Shown in pieces: positions 1 through 7,318 of a stretch of 10,112 nucleotides of DNA. The DNA is from JAVWHP01 sp036639955 (lineage in GTDB: Bacteria > Bacillota_I > Bacilli_A > Erysipelotrichales > Erysipelotrichaceae): NCBI GenBank assembly GCA_036639955.1, contig JAVWHP010000025.1, positions 1 to 10,112 on the forward strand, written 5' to 3'. Within the stretch, counting starts at the first letter, position 1. The number at the start of each line of letters is the position of its first letter. Position numbers and translations under genes: made by a program. The notes under the pieces were generated by a model. The model ran no database searches. It had not been told where the DNA came from and worked only from the letters and a program-made list of their open reading frames with translations.

Positions 1-225
1 CAGTGTGGTAAACTAATGTGTTGTTTAAAATATGAAGATAGTCAATATAAAGATTTAAGAGAAGGATTACCTAAAATTAATTCTCAAATAGAATATAAAG
101 GAAAAAACTACCGAATAACAAGTATGAATGTACTTATTAAACAAGCAAAAATAGAAAATAAGGAAGATGTACAGTTCCTAAGTTTTGAAGAATTATTTCC
201 GGAACTAGACTTTAGTGATCGCTAA
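1..225 (+). CDS. ricT: RicT/YaaT (PSP1 domain) protein, C-terminal part
   Basis: The reading frame is open from the first base, so the gene is cut by the window edge and only its last 74 codons are visible. They begin QCGKLMCCLKYE, the Cys-rich signature of the PSP1-domain family (B. subtilis YaaT/RicT). In that family RicT joins RicA and RicF (YmcA, YlbF) in an iron-sulfur complex that helps RNase Y process mRNA. Three of the conserved cysteines fall at visible residues 2, 7 and 8. The acidic C-terminal tail (EELFPELDF) is variable in the family. The stop overlaps the rsmI start by one base (TAATG), so the two are probably translationally coupled. In B. subtilis these genes are also close (yaaT, yabA, yabB, yazA, yabC), which supports the call. 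The internal ATG at 16 is not the true start. Confidence 0.88.
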   Translation, partial: QCGKLMCCLKYEDSQYKDLREGLPKINSQIEYKGKNYRITSMNVLIKQAKIENKEDVQFLSFEELFPELDFSDR

Positions 226-1073
226 TGAGAAGACAAAAAAGCTTTGATAATGATGAAGTAACTTTATATTTAGTAGCTACACCAATAGGTAATCTAAATG
301 AAATGACTCCAAGAGCTATAGAAATACTTAAGACAGTAGATATTATAGCAGCAGAAGATACGAGAAATACTTTAAAACTATTAGGACATTTTGATATACA
401 TACACATTGTATAGCGCATCATATGCATAATGAATTAGATTCAGCTAAAGGCTTAATTAAACTATTAGATGAAGGAAAAAATGTAGCTGTAGTAAGTGAT
501 GCAGGTTATCCTTTAATATCAGATCCAGGAGCGACTATCTCTAAACTAGTAATAGAAGCAGGATATAACGTAGTACCAATTTCCGGACCTTCAGCTTTCT
601 TAAATGCTATAGTAGCCTCTGGAATTAATGTACAACCATTTATATTTCATGGCTTTTTGGGAAATAATGATAAAGAAAGAAATTCTACTTTAATAAGATA
701 TAAAAGTTATAAGGAAACATTAGTATTTTATGAAGCACCCCATAGAATAATGAAAACTCTAGCAGCAATGCTAGAAATATTAGGAGATCGTAATATTACA
801 CTAGCAAGAGAACTAACAAAGAAACATGAAGAATTCTTAAGAGGAAATATTAGTGAAATTCTATTAATTGAAGATGATCTTAAAGGTGAAATGGTAATAG
901 TAGTAGAGGGAAACAAAGAAGAAACTATACAAATAAGTAATGAAGACATTATTAGCAGTGTAAATGATTATATTAAACAAGGATTACATACTAATGATGC
1001 TATAAAGAAAGTAGCTAAAGAAAACGGAATAGCTAAAAATGAAGTATATAATACATATCATAATCTATGCTAA
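225..1073 (+). CDS. rsmI: 16S rRNA (cytidine-1402 2'-O)-methyltransferase RsmI
   Basis: RsmI uses S-adenosylmethionine to methylate the ribose 2'-O of C1402 in the ribosomal decoding centre, supporting start-codon fidelity. The 282-residue product matches the family length and carries its motifs in order: VATPIGNL (17-24), AEDTRNT (43-49), VVSDAGYPLISDPG (89-102), SGPSA (120-124), FHGFL (141-145), YEAPHR (169-174) and ARELTKKHEE (194-203). This is the tetrapyrrole-methylase fold. The C-terminal 50 residues form the smaller helical region. The start overlaps the ricT stop by one base, so no separate promoter is needed; no good Shine-Dalgarno sequence precedes it, which fits coupling. A strong terminator follows, so this is the last gene of its operon. 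YabC is the B. subtilis name for the same enzyme. Confidence 0.95.
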   Translation: MRRQKSFDNDEVTLYLVATPIGNLNEMTPRAIEILKTVDIIAAEDTRNTLKLLGHFDIHTHCIAHHMHNELDSAKGLIKLLDEGKNVAVVSDAGYPLISDPGATISKLVIEAGYNVVPISGPSAFLNAIVASGINVQPFIFHGFLGNNDKERNSTLIRYKSYKETLVFYEAPHRIMKTLAAMLEILGDRNITLARELTKKHEEFLRGNISEILLIEDDLKGEMVIVVEGNKEETIQISNEDIISSVNDYIKQGLHTNDAIKKVAKENGIAKNEVYNTYHNLC

Positions 1074-1084
1074 TACAGTAAACA

Positions 1085-1116
1085 GAAAAATAAGCAATAA
1101 TATTGCTTATTTTTTA
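1085..1116 (+). terminator. Intrinsic terminator after rsmI
   Basis: A perfect 12-13 bp stem (AAAAATAAGCAA at 1086-1097 against TTGCTTATTTTT at 1103-1114) has a 3-5 nt loop and ends in a run of Ts. It lies 12 bases past the rsmI stop and separates it from the two-component genes. Confidence 0.9.
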
Positions 1117-1128
1117 TATTATAATTAA

Positions 1129-1158
1129 TTCACATATCTATCACAACTAATCTATAAT
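1129..1158 (+). promoter_or_regulatory. Probable sigma-A promoter of the two-component operon
   Basis: TTCACA (1129-1134), an 18-bp spacer and TATAAT (1153-1158) precede the regulator gene by 30 bases. A second TATAAT at 1166-1171 has no comparable -35. Assignment is by consensus match only. Confidence 0.55.
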
Positions 1159-1188
1159 AATAGTGTATAATAAAAAAGAGGTGATACT

Positions 1189-1863
1189 ATGGCTAAAATA
1201 CTAGTAGTAGATGATGAAAAAAATATAAGAGATATAATTAATAAATACGCAACATATGAAGGCTATGAAGTAGATGAAGCCAGTGATGGTAGAGAAAGTG
1301 TACAGCTATGTTTAAATAATCATTATGATATAATAATAATGGATATAATGATGCAAGATATGGATGGATATACAGCCGTAAAAGAAATAAGAACTAAATC
1401 TAATATACCAGTAATAATGCTATCAGCTCGAGGAGAAGAATATGATAAGCTATATGGCTTTGATCTAGGCATTGATGATTATGTAGTTAAGCCCTTTTCT
1501 TGTAAAGAACTAATGATGAGAGTAAAAGCTATATTAAAAAGAGTAGAAGCTAAAACTAATACTAATATTGTTAAGATTGAAGGATTAGAAATAGACTTTA
1601 CTGCCCATAGAGTCTTAATAAATAAAGAAGAAATATCATTATCACCAAAAGAGTATGAACTATTATTCTTCTTTGTAAATAATGAAGGAATAGCATTAAC
1701 AAGAGAAGTTCTAATTAATCAGGTTTGGGGCTATGATTTTTATGGTGATGATCGTACTTTAGATACTCATATTAAATTACTAAGAAAGAGTCTAAAAGAT
1801 TATGCAGGTTTAATTGTAACATTAAGAGGAGTTGGTTATCGTTTTGAAGGAAAGAATAAATAA
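1189..1863 (+). CDS. OmpR/PhoB-family response regulator
   Basis: This cytoplasmic transcription factor of 224 residues is the output half of a two-component system. The receiver domain (about 1-118) has the acidic pair D8-D9, the phosphoacceptor D52 in IIIMDIMM, S79 and K101 (VVKPF). A winged-helix DNA-binding domain follows (about 127-221), with the recognition helix around RTLDTHIKLLRKSL (189-202) and the closing RGVGYRFE. AGAGGTG at 1177-1183 is a good ribosome binding site for the ATG at 1189. The downstream kinase starts inside the last codons of this gene, so the two are one transcript and surely partners. The sequence does not reveal the target genes; the nearby Xre gene and its promoter repeats are possible ones. 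Family is certain, specific name unknown. Confidence 0.95.
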   Translation: MAKILVVDDEKNIRDIINKYATYEGYEVDEASDGRESVQLCLNNHYDIIIMDIMMQDMDGYTAVKEIRTKSNIPVIMLSARGEEYDKLYGFDLGIDDYVVKPFSCKELMMRVKAILKRVEAKTNTNIVKIEGLEIDFTAHRVLINKEEISLSPKEYELLFFFVNNEGIALTREVLINQVWGYDFYGDDRTLDTHIKLLRKSLKDYAGLIVTLRGVGYRFEGKNK

Positions 1864-3271
1864 AATACAAACAAAAATAGTTTTATATTTATTTGCCTTT
1901 ATAGGTATAATGATCTTTTTATTATGGATGTTTCAAATAGTGTTTTTACAGGATTTCTATAAATTCTTTAAAACAAGAGATATAAAAAGGGGAGCTAACG
2001 CTATTGCTCAAAATCTTGATAATAAAGAATTGCCTACTATATTAAGCGATATATCTAATAAGAATGATATGTGTATAAATGTTATTGATGATAATGGTAA
2101 TATGCTATTTACACCTAATAAAAATTGTCAATTAACAGCAAAGGAAATTAATACTTTATACAATGATGCTAGTGATAGTAATGGGACGGCTTTACAGATT
2201 AGAAGAATTAATGAATATAATGCTGAATATAATCGGGTTAATCCTAAGGAGGAACAGTTATCCTATATAAAGTTAATTGAGAAAGATAGTAATGAAGTAG
2301 CCATCGTTCTTAATGCACGAATTACTCCGGTTGGAGCTACTGTAGAAACTTTAAGAAGCCTTTTAATTCTTATTAGTTTTATTCTTATTGTAGTTGCTTT
2401 AATTATTGCTTATGGTATTTCTAAAAAGATTAGTAAACCAATTGTTAATATTAATGAAGGCGCTAAAGAATTAGCTACAGGAAATTATGATGTAGAGTTT
2501 AGTAGTACAGGTTATGAAGAAATTCAAGAGTTGAGTAATACGTTAAATTATGCTGCTAAAGAGTTAAATAAAGTTGAAACTTTTAGAAAAGATTTAATTG
2601 CTAATATATCTCATGATTTAAGAACTCCTTTAACAATGATTGCAGGATATGGCGAAGTTATGCGTGATTTACCTAATGAGAACAATAAGGAGAATATACA
2701 AATAATAATTGATGAGACTAATAGATTAACTAATATGGTTAATGATATGTTAGACTTAAGTAAGTTACAAGCTGGTGTTCTTGAACTTAATTGTACGACG
2801 TTCAATCTTTCATCCCTTATTAGAGATATGGTACTAAGGTATATGAAACTATTAAATGATGAAAGCTATAGGATTGAATTTAATAGTGCTTTACCAGCAA
2901 CTGATGAACTAAATGATGTTGAAGTATATGCAGATGAAGGCAAGATAAGCCAAGTACTTTATAATTTATTAAATAATGCTATTACTTATTCAGGTGATAG
3001 TAAACTAGTAGAAATAAAACAAACAGTTATAAATGACCAAGTTAAAATAGAAGTAATAGATAAAGGTAATGGAATAGAAGAAGATCAACTCGAACATATA
3101 TGGGATAGATATTATAAATCTAAATCTAATCATAAACGTTCTTGTGTAGGTAGTGGTCTAGGACTTAGTATCGTTAAAAGTATAATGAATTTACATGGAA
3201 CGAACTTTGGTGTAAAAACAGAAGTTGGCGTTGGAAGTAGTTTTTACTTCTATCTAAACATAAAAAAGTAA
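1844..3271 (+). CDS. Membrane sensor histidine kinase, cognate to the upstream regulator
   Basis: From the TTG at 1844 the product is 475 residues, beginning MKERINKIQTK. Order: TM1 (about 12-35), an extracytoplasmic sensor region of about 130 residues with two cysteines (77 and 95) that could form a disulfide, TM2 (about 172-191), a HAMP linker (about 192-245), a HisKA dimerisation helix with the phosphorylated H257 in SHDLRTPLT, then the ATPase domain with N-box YNLLNNAITY (373-382), G1 DKGNGIEE (406-413) and G2 GSGLGLSIV (436-444). All catalytic motifs are intact. The frame can also open at TTG 1832, but that start abuts the AGAGGAG at 1825-1831; TTG 1844 gives more plausible spacing and a typical N-terminus. 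An ATA at 1856 just after GAAGGA is a remote alternative. No ATG lies near. The sensed signal cannot be deduced. Confidence 0.9.
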   Translation: MKERINKIQTKIVLYLFAFIGIMIFLLWMFQIVFLQDFYKFFKTRDIKRGANAIAQNLDNKELPTILSDISNKNDMCINVIDDNGNMLFTPNKNCQLTAKEINTLYNDASDSNGTALQIRRINEYNAEYNRVNPKEEQLSYIKLIEKDSNEVAIVLNARITPVGATVETLRSLLILISFILIVVALIIAYGISKKISKPIVNINEGAKELATGNYDVEFSSTGYEEIQELSNTLNYAAKELNKVETFRKDLIANISHDLRTPLTMIAGYGEVMRDLPNENNKENIQIIIDETNRLTNMVNDMLDLSKLQAGVLELNCTTFNLSSLIRDMVLRYMKLLNDESYRIEFNSALPATDELNDVEVYADEGKISQVLYNLLNNAITYSGDSKLVEIKQTVINDQVKIEVIDKGNGIEEDQLEHIWDRYYKSKSNHKRSCVGSGLGLSIVKSIMNLHGTNFGVKTEVGVGSSFYFYLNIKK

Positions 3272-3295
3272 ATAGTTCAGCTATTTATTTTTTTA
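3269..3295 (+). terminator. Terminator overlapping the kinase stop codon
   Basis: TAAATAG (3269-3275) pairs with CTATTTA (3281-3287) around a TTCAG loop and runs into seven Ts (3288-3294). The left arm contains the kinase stop codon. The stem is short and AT-rich, so termination may be incomplete. Confidence 0.65.
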
Positions 3296-3297
3296 TA

Positions 3298-3326
3298 TTG
3301 ATAAAACATCACGATTATCATATAAT
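3298..3326 (+). promoter_or_regulatory. Promoter P1 of the Xre-type gene, with an inverted repeat across the spacer
   Basis: TTGATA (3298-3303), exactly 17 bp, then TATAAT (3321-3326) is a near-consensus sigma-A promoter directly after the kinase terminator. TGATAA (3299-3304) and TTATCA (3315-3320) form an inverted repeat from the -35 to the base before the -10, and TTATCA recurs at 3345-3350. Such placement suits a repressor site; the binding protein is unknown. Confidence 0.7.
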
Positions 3327-3354
3327 AATTGTAAATAGCAATTTTTATCACTTA

Positions 3355-3404
3355 TGCAACCACTAGTTGCGCTACTTCAACCTAAAATATATAGTGCAAC
3401 CAGT
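3355..3404 (+). promoter_or_regulatory. Repeated GCAAC operator-like motifs, possibly over a second promoter P2
   Basis: TGCAACCA occurs at 3355-3362 and 3395-3402, 40 bp apart, with an inverted copy (AGTTGC) at 3365-3370. The longer arms 3362-3374 and 3392-3404 match as inverted repeats in 11 of 13 positions. A possible promoter, TTGCGC (3367-3372), 17 bp, TATAGT (3390-3395), lies so that the two arms cover its -35 and -10. This suggests autoregulation by the Xre protein encoded 43 bases downstream. Promoter P2 itself is weak by consensus. Confidence 0.5.
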
Positions 3405-3446
3405 CAGGTTTCTTATATACTAAGCATGTACTCAGGAGGTATAAAT

Positions 3447-4283
3447 ATGAACATTCAAACGGCAAACAAGTTATTAAATTATAGAAAGAAAAACAATTTA
3501 TCGCAAGAAGCATTAGCTGATAAATTAGGAGTAAGCAGACAAGCAGTAAGTAAATGGGAAAGAGCAGAGGCATCTCCAGATACTGATAACATTATTTTAT
3601 TAGCTAAAATATATGGTATATCATTAGATGAACTATTAAATGATGATAAAATCTCTGAAGAGGATCTTATAAATAATGTTGAACATGAAACAATCAAAAC
3701 AGAAGAAACAATTGAAAACGAAGTAAAAAAACAAAAAGAATATGTTCATATCGGACTAGGCGGTATTCATGTGTTAGATAGAGACGGATCAGAAGTACAT
3801 GTAAGTATGAAAGGAATTCACGTAACTGAAGGGAAACTCGGTAAAGGAGATAAAGTAGATATTGATACAAACGGAATATATGTAAATGATGAACCATGGG
3901 AATGTACTGAATGTTATAAGGGCCAAGCAACAATAGCATTTCCCATATTTTCAATCACTTGTATAATATATTTACTATTAGCATTCAGTGGATATGGTTT
4001 CCATCCAACCTGGTTAATACTATTAATTGCGCCAGTTATAAGCAGCACTATCTCAGCAATAAAGAAACGTAACATAACAAAATTCAACTATCCTGTATTA
4101 GTAACAATAATTTATCTATACATGGGATTTTACAAAGATATTTGGCATCCATCATGGATCATATTCTTAACAATACCAATCTTCTATACATTAGCTTACT
4201 ATATAAAATCAATATTTAAAAAAGAAAAAAAGCAAGGAACACAGTATACTCAAGAAACACAAGATACACAAGAGACAGAATAA
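3447..4283 (+). CDS. Xre-family regulator with membrane domain (HTH, Gly-Ile-His-Val repeats, four TM segments)
   Basis: AGGAGG at 3434-3439, seven bases before the ATG at 3447, fixes the start; the frame extends upstream to 3354 but without a site. The 278-residue product has an Xre/Cro-type helix-turn-helix (about 6-61, core SQEALADKLGVSRQAVSKWE), an acidic linker (about 65-97), a beta-rich segment with three spaced repeats GIHV (106-109), GIHV (123-126), GIYV (143-146), then four hydrophobic segments (about 160-180, 187-205, 214-230, 235-256). HPTW (186-189) and HPSW (234-237) start two similar segments, suggesting an internal duplication. The tail is basic, then Gln/Thr/Glu-rich. HTH-plus-membrane proteins are common in Bacillota and are thought to link a membrane signal to transcription; ligand and targets here are unknown. 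A strong terminator follows, so it is probably monocistronic. Confidence 0.85.
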   Translation: MNIQTANKLLNYRKKNNLSQEALADKLGVSRQAVSKWERAEASPDTDNIILLAKIYGISLDELLNDDKISEEDLINNVEHETIKTEETIENEVKKQKEYVHIGLGGIHVLDRDGSEVHVSMKGIHVTEGKLGKGDKVDIDTNGIYVNDEPWECTECYKGQATIAFPIFSITCIIYLLLAFSGYGFHPTWLILLIAPVISSTISAIKKRNITKFNYPVLVTIIYLYMGFYKDIWHPSWIIFLTIPIFYTLAYYIKSIFKKEKKQGTQYTQETQDTQETE

Positions 4284-4317
4284 AGCTAACAAGATAAACA
4301 AAAAAAAATAAAGGTAA

Positions 4318-4350
4318 AAAAAGATTAAGGCAAATTGCCTTAATCTTTTT
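4318..4350. terminator. Bidirectional terminator between converging genes
   Basis: A perfect 15-bp stem (4318-4332 against 4336-4350) with a 3-nt loop has a T run at its right end and an A run at its left end. It can end the Xre transcript on the plus strand and the transporter transcript on the minus strand. Confidence 0.92.
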
Positions 4351-4379
4351 ACTAATATTAAAGTTAGAATAAAATAATT

Positions 4380-5171
4380 TTATAACAACATATTATCAGA
4401 AAAACTAGCACTAGCTTTATCAGAATAAAGCTTCATTAATTTTTCAACCGACATATTCTTTCGTTCTTCACCTTCAAGTACTAATACTATTTTACCTTGA
4501 TTCATTACAATAGTCTTATTACCATAATCTAATGCATTCTGAATATTATGCGTGATCATAATAGTAGTAATATTATTAGTCTCCACAATCTCCTCAGTAA
4601 TAGACATAACTTGTTTAGCTGTTTTAGGATCTAAAGCAGCAGTATGTTCATCAAGCAATAATAACCTAGGAGTTACAATAGTTGACATTAATAACGTTAA
4701 TGCTTGTCTCTGCCCACCTGATAGTAGTCCTACATTACTGTTTAATCTCGTTTCTAGTCCTAGTCCTAACTTCTTAAGCATTTTAATGAATATTTCTCTA
4801 TCCTTAGTTTTTATACCTTTAGAAAGCATTTTAGAATGCTTTCCTCTAGCAAATGCTAAACCTAGATTTTCCTCTATCGTCATATTAGGAGCACTACCCT
4901 TAAGTGGATCCTGAAACAATCTACCAATATAATTAGCTCTAGCATACTCTTTCATAAAAGTAATATCTTTATCATCTAATAAAATTTGCCCACTATCTAC
5001 TTCATAACTGCCAGCAATAGCATTCAATAAAGTAGATTTACCAGCACCATTACTACCTATAACACTAACAAAATCCCCATCTTCTAAAACCAAAGAAACA
5101 TTATCTAAAGCATGCTTTTCATTTATAGTACCACTATTAAAAGTAATATCTAATTTATCTAACTTTAACAT
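4380..5171 (-). CDS. ABC transporter ATP-binding protein, TrpZ-like
   Basis: This 263-residue cytoplasmic ATPase powers the permease encoded just upstream. Walker A is GSNGAGKST (39-47), the Q-loop Q87, the signature LSGGQRQ (150-156), Walker B LLLLDEHTAALDP (170-182) and the H-loop H208 (MITHN). All are intact. The ATG at 5171 is chosen because AAGAGGAGA (5179-5187 on this strand) sits seven bases before it; the frame opens a little further upstream (5195) without a comparable site. It overlaps the permease stop by 17 bases, so the two are translationally coupled. It is the last gene of a T-box-controlled operon of lipoprotein, permease and ATPase, and ends before the shared terminator. The match to streptococcal TrpXYZ-type systems is by family and context; the substrate itself is inferred. 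Confidence 0.88.
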   Translation of the reverse strand: MLKLDKLDITFNSGTINEKHALDNVSLVLEDGDFVSVIGSNGAGKSTLLNAIAGSYEVDSGQILLDDKDITFMKEYARANYIGRLFQDPLKGSAPNMTIEENLGLAFARGKHSKMLSKGIKTKDREIFIKMLKKLGLGLETRLNSNVGLLSGGQRQALTLLMSTIVTPRLLLLDEHTAALDPKTAKQVMSITEEIVETNNITTIMITHNIQNALDYGNKTIVMNQGKIVLVLEGEERKNMSVEKLMKLYSDKASASFSDNMLL

Positions 5172-6060
5172 ATTTATTTCTCCTCTTCTTAACATATTTA
5201 CTTATAACTGGTAATGATATAGCTATCGTAACTAAAATAGCTGAAAATAGTTTTAAATCACTTGCTGGCATACCTATTTGTAAAGCCAACGTTAATATAA
5301 ATCTATATAAAATTGCTCCTATTACTACAGAACTAAATCTTAATAATAATGAATTATGTTTCTTTAATAATTCAACAAATATAGCTTCTCCTACTATTAC
5401 ACTAGCTAAACCTATTACCATCATTCCAATTCCACTACTAACATCAGCGAAATTCTGTTGTTGGGCAAATAATGCTCCTGCTAATGCTACTAATGAGTTA
5501 GCTATTGCTAGTCCCATAATCTTTATAGCATCAGTATTTAATGAAGATGCTCTAACCATATCTTCATTATCACCTGTAGCTCTTAAAGCCATACCTAATT
5601 GTGTTTTTAAGAACCAATATAATATAACTATTATAATAATAACTATCACCATCAATACCACTACATGTGTATAGTCTTTAAGTACTCCTTCAAACCTACT
5701 AAATATAGTATCTTTTCCAAAAAGTGATATATTAGGAGCATCTTTCATTATTCTTAAATTAATAGAATATAATCCTGTCATTGTTAATATACCTGCTAAG
5801 ATTGTTTGTACCTTTAATTTAGTTTGAAGAAAACCTGTTACACAACCAGCAATTATACCCGCTACTATCGATAGAAGAATTCCTAATGCCGGTTGACCAT
5901 TAACAGCAAATATTGCTGATACAGCGCATCCTAATGTAAAACTTCCATCTATAGTTAAATCTGGTATATTTAATATTCTAAAACTTATGTATATTCCTAA
6001 TGACATGATTGCAAATATCAGTCCTAGTACAATAGCGCTTATAATGATTTCACTAGACAT
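5155..6060 (-). CDS. ABC transporter permease, TrpY-like (branched-chain amino acid type)
   Basis: The 301-residue product is almost wholly hydrophobic, with about eight membrane segments and the look of the BPD_transp_2 family (LivH/LivM, RbsC and relatives). Typical stretches are RILNIPDLTIDGSFTLG near residue 28 and the cytoplasmic coupling loop GMALRATGDNEDMVRASS, which contacts the ATPase. The C-terminus ends in basic residues (KKRRNKYVKVR). TGAGGAA a few bases upstream serves as ribosome binding site for the ATG at 6060. It is separated by 58 bases from the lipoprotein gene and overlaps the ATPase gene by 17. In this family the permease works with a PF04392-type binding protein; systems of this shape behind tryptophan T-boxes are annotated TrpXYZ. 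Tryptophan as substrate is inferred from the leader, not from the permease. Confidence 0.88.
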   Translation of the reverse strand: MSSEIIISAIVLGLIFAIMSLGIYISFRILNIPDLTIDGSFTLGCAVSAIFAVNGQPALGILLSIVAGIIAGCVTGFLQTKLKVQTILAGILTMTGLYSINLRIMKDAPNISLFGKDTIFSRFEGVLKDYTHVVVLMVIVIIIIVILYWFLKTQLGMALRATGDNEDMVRASSLNTDAIKIMGLAIANSLVALAGALFAQQQNFADVSSGIGMMVIGLASVIVGEAIFVELLKKHNSLLLRFSSVVIGAILYRFILTLALQIGMPASDLKLFSAILVTIAISLPVISKYVKKRRNKYVKVR

Positions 6061-6118
6061 TTAAATTCCTCATTTCTATTCAATTAACTTAATAATTTAT
6101 ATTTAATTCATCAATCTC

Positions 6119-7114
6119 TTATTTCTTTACTTGTGTTTTAATTTGTTTAGTCATTTTATCATTTAATATTTCTTTTGGTATATCAATTCCTAATGCTTTA
6201 GTTACATCTTCATTAATATAAGTATAAAGATTATCATTAAATACTTTTACGGGTATATTAGATACTGTTTCACCTTTAAGTATCTTATCTACCATTCTTG
6301 CTGTTTCTCTACCTAGTTCTTCATAATTAATTCCTATCGTTGCAAAGCCTCCAGTTTCGACCATTGAATCAGCTCCAACAAATACTGGTGTTTTTGTTTT
6401 TATCATAACTCTGTTTATAACATCCATTGATGATGCTATTGTATTATCGTTAGGAACAAAGATCGCATCACTTTTACCGGCTAATACTTGTGCTGCTTGT
6501 TCTACTTCAGTTACACTTGCTACACTTGTTTCTTCAATTGCTAATCCTTTTGATTTGGCATAAGTTTTAGCTCTCTCTATATTAGATACTGAGTTAATTT
6601 CTCCTTTATTGTACATAAATCCGATAGTTTTCATTTCAGGTTTAACCTTAATCATAAGATCAATAATCTTTTCTACTTGAATTTCATCACTAGTTCCTGT
6701 TATATTTTTATCTGGCTTTTCTAAGGTTGTTACTAGATTAGCTTTAATTGGATCTGATACTGCTGAGAATACTACTGGAATATCTTTAGCTACATTAGCT
6801 GCTGCTTGTGCTGTTGGCGTTGCTATTGCTACTATAACATCATCTTTATTTCCTTTAAAGGTAGATATGATAGAGTTAATTGTATTTTGATCTCCTTGAC
6901 CATTCTTATAATCAATTTTGATGTTTTTCCCGTCTTCATAGCCTAATACTTTCATTTCATCCATAAATGATTCTCTTATTGTGTTTAATGAACTATGTTC
7001 CATCAACTGTACTAGCCCTACTGTTTTAATATCTTTGTTTGTTTCTTGTGAACAACCAGTTAATGTCATAACTGCTGCTATAGCTATTACTCCTAATTTA
7101 ATAATTTTTTTCAT
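6119..7114 (-). CDS. trpX: Substrate-binding lipoprotein of ABC transporter, TrpX-like (ABC_sub_bind family)
   Basis: A 331-residue exported lipoprotein. The N-terminus has Lys residues, a hydrophobic stretch and the lipobox LTGC with Cys21 as lipid anchor, so it sits on the outer face of the membrane. The mature part has the two-lobe periplasmic-binding fold of the ABC_sub_bind (PF04392) family: VGLVQLMEHSSLNTIRESF near the start, IVAIATPTAQAA-like and PVVFSAVSDPI stretches, SDAIFVPNDNTI and ATIGINYEELGRETA. AGAGGA close upstream of the ATG at 7114 is a good ribosome binding site. It is the first full-size gene after the T-box leader, followed by permease and ATPase. Members near tryptophan T-boxes are annotated TrpX. 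Other members of the same family are near other amino acid genes, so the substrate rests on the UGG specifier. Confidence 0.85.
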   Translation of the reverse strand: MKKIIKLGVIAIAAVMTLTGCSQETNKDIKTVGLVQLMEHSSLNTIRESFMDEMKVLGYEDGKNIKIDYKNGQGDQNTINSIISTFKGNKDDVIVAIATPTAQAAANVAKDIPVVFSAVSDPIKANLVTTLEKPDKNITGTSDEIQVEKIIDLMIKVKPEMKTIGFMYNKGEINSVSNIERAKTYAKSKGLAIEETSVASVTEVEQAAQVLAGKSDAIFVPNDNTIASSMDVINRVMIKTKTPVFVGADSMVETGGFATIGINYEELGRETARMVDKILKGETVSNIPVKVFNDNLYTYINEDVTKALGIDIPKEILNDKMTKQIKTQVKK

Positions 7115-7134
7115 GTTATTTCCTCTTTCTTCAC

Positions 7135-7149
7135 AGTATAATTTATACT
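7135..7149. repeat. 15-bp perfect palindrome upstream of trpX
   Basis: AGTATAATTTATACT is a perfect 7+1+7 inverted repeat, about 20 bases before the lipoprotein start. It could be a weak hairpin near the ribosome binding site or a protein site. No clear promoter accompanies it. Confidence 0.4.
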
Positions 7150-7165
7150 TTATTTTATGTTGAGT

Positions 7166-7243
7166 TTATTCTATTGGTGGGTTTCTTAATAATAGATCTA
7201 AAAACCATCGTTTTAAAAATTGATATATTAATTGTAGATTCAT
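7166..7243 (-). CDS. Possible 25-residue ORF between T-box and trpX
   Basis: GGAAAGGA (7252-7259 on this strand), eight bases of spacing and an ATG at 7243 open a short frame ending with TAA at 7166. The peptide begins MNLQLIYQFLKRWF and ends NPPIE; it is hydrophobic and basic, with one Trp at residue 13. It lies after the T-box terminator and 51 bases before trpX, so it would be made only when the leader reads through. A good ribosome binding site and position support it; a chance ORF of this length is easy to get. Possible roles are a small membrane partner of the transporter, a leader peptide, or none. Not recognised as a known family. Confidence 0.4.
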   Translation of the reverse strand: MNLQLIYQFLKRWFLDLLLRNPPIE

Positions 7244-7318
7244 AATATTCATCCTTTCCAAAGCGTTTCCTTATTTCTTTAGTTTGTGTGTTTGTGAGGT
7301 TTATATGTCCTATAAATA

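Noticed and set aside
3354..3446. Extended N-terminus of the Xre protein from 3354
   Set aside because: The extension covers the promoter repeats, and the strong AGGAGG marks the ATG at 3447, right before a normal HTH start.
4552..4914. A 120-codon plus-strand frame inside the ATPase gene
   Set aside because: It is antisense to a well-conserved ABC ATPase and has no recognisable protein features.
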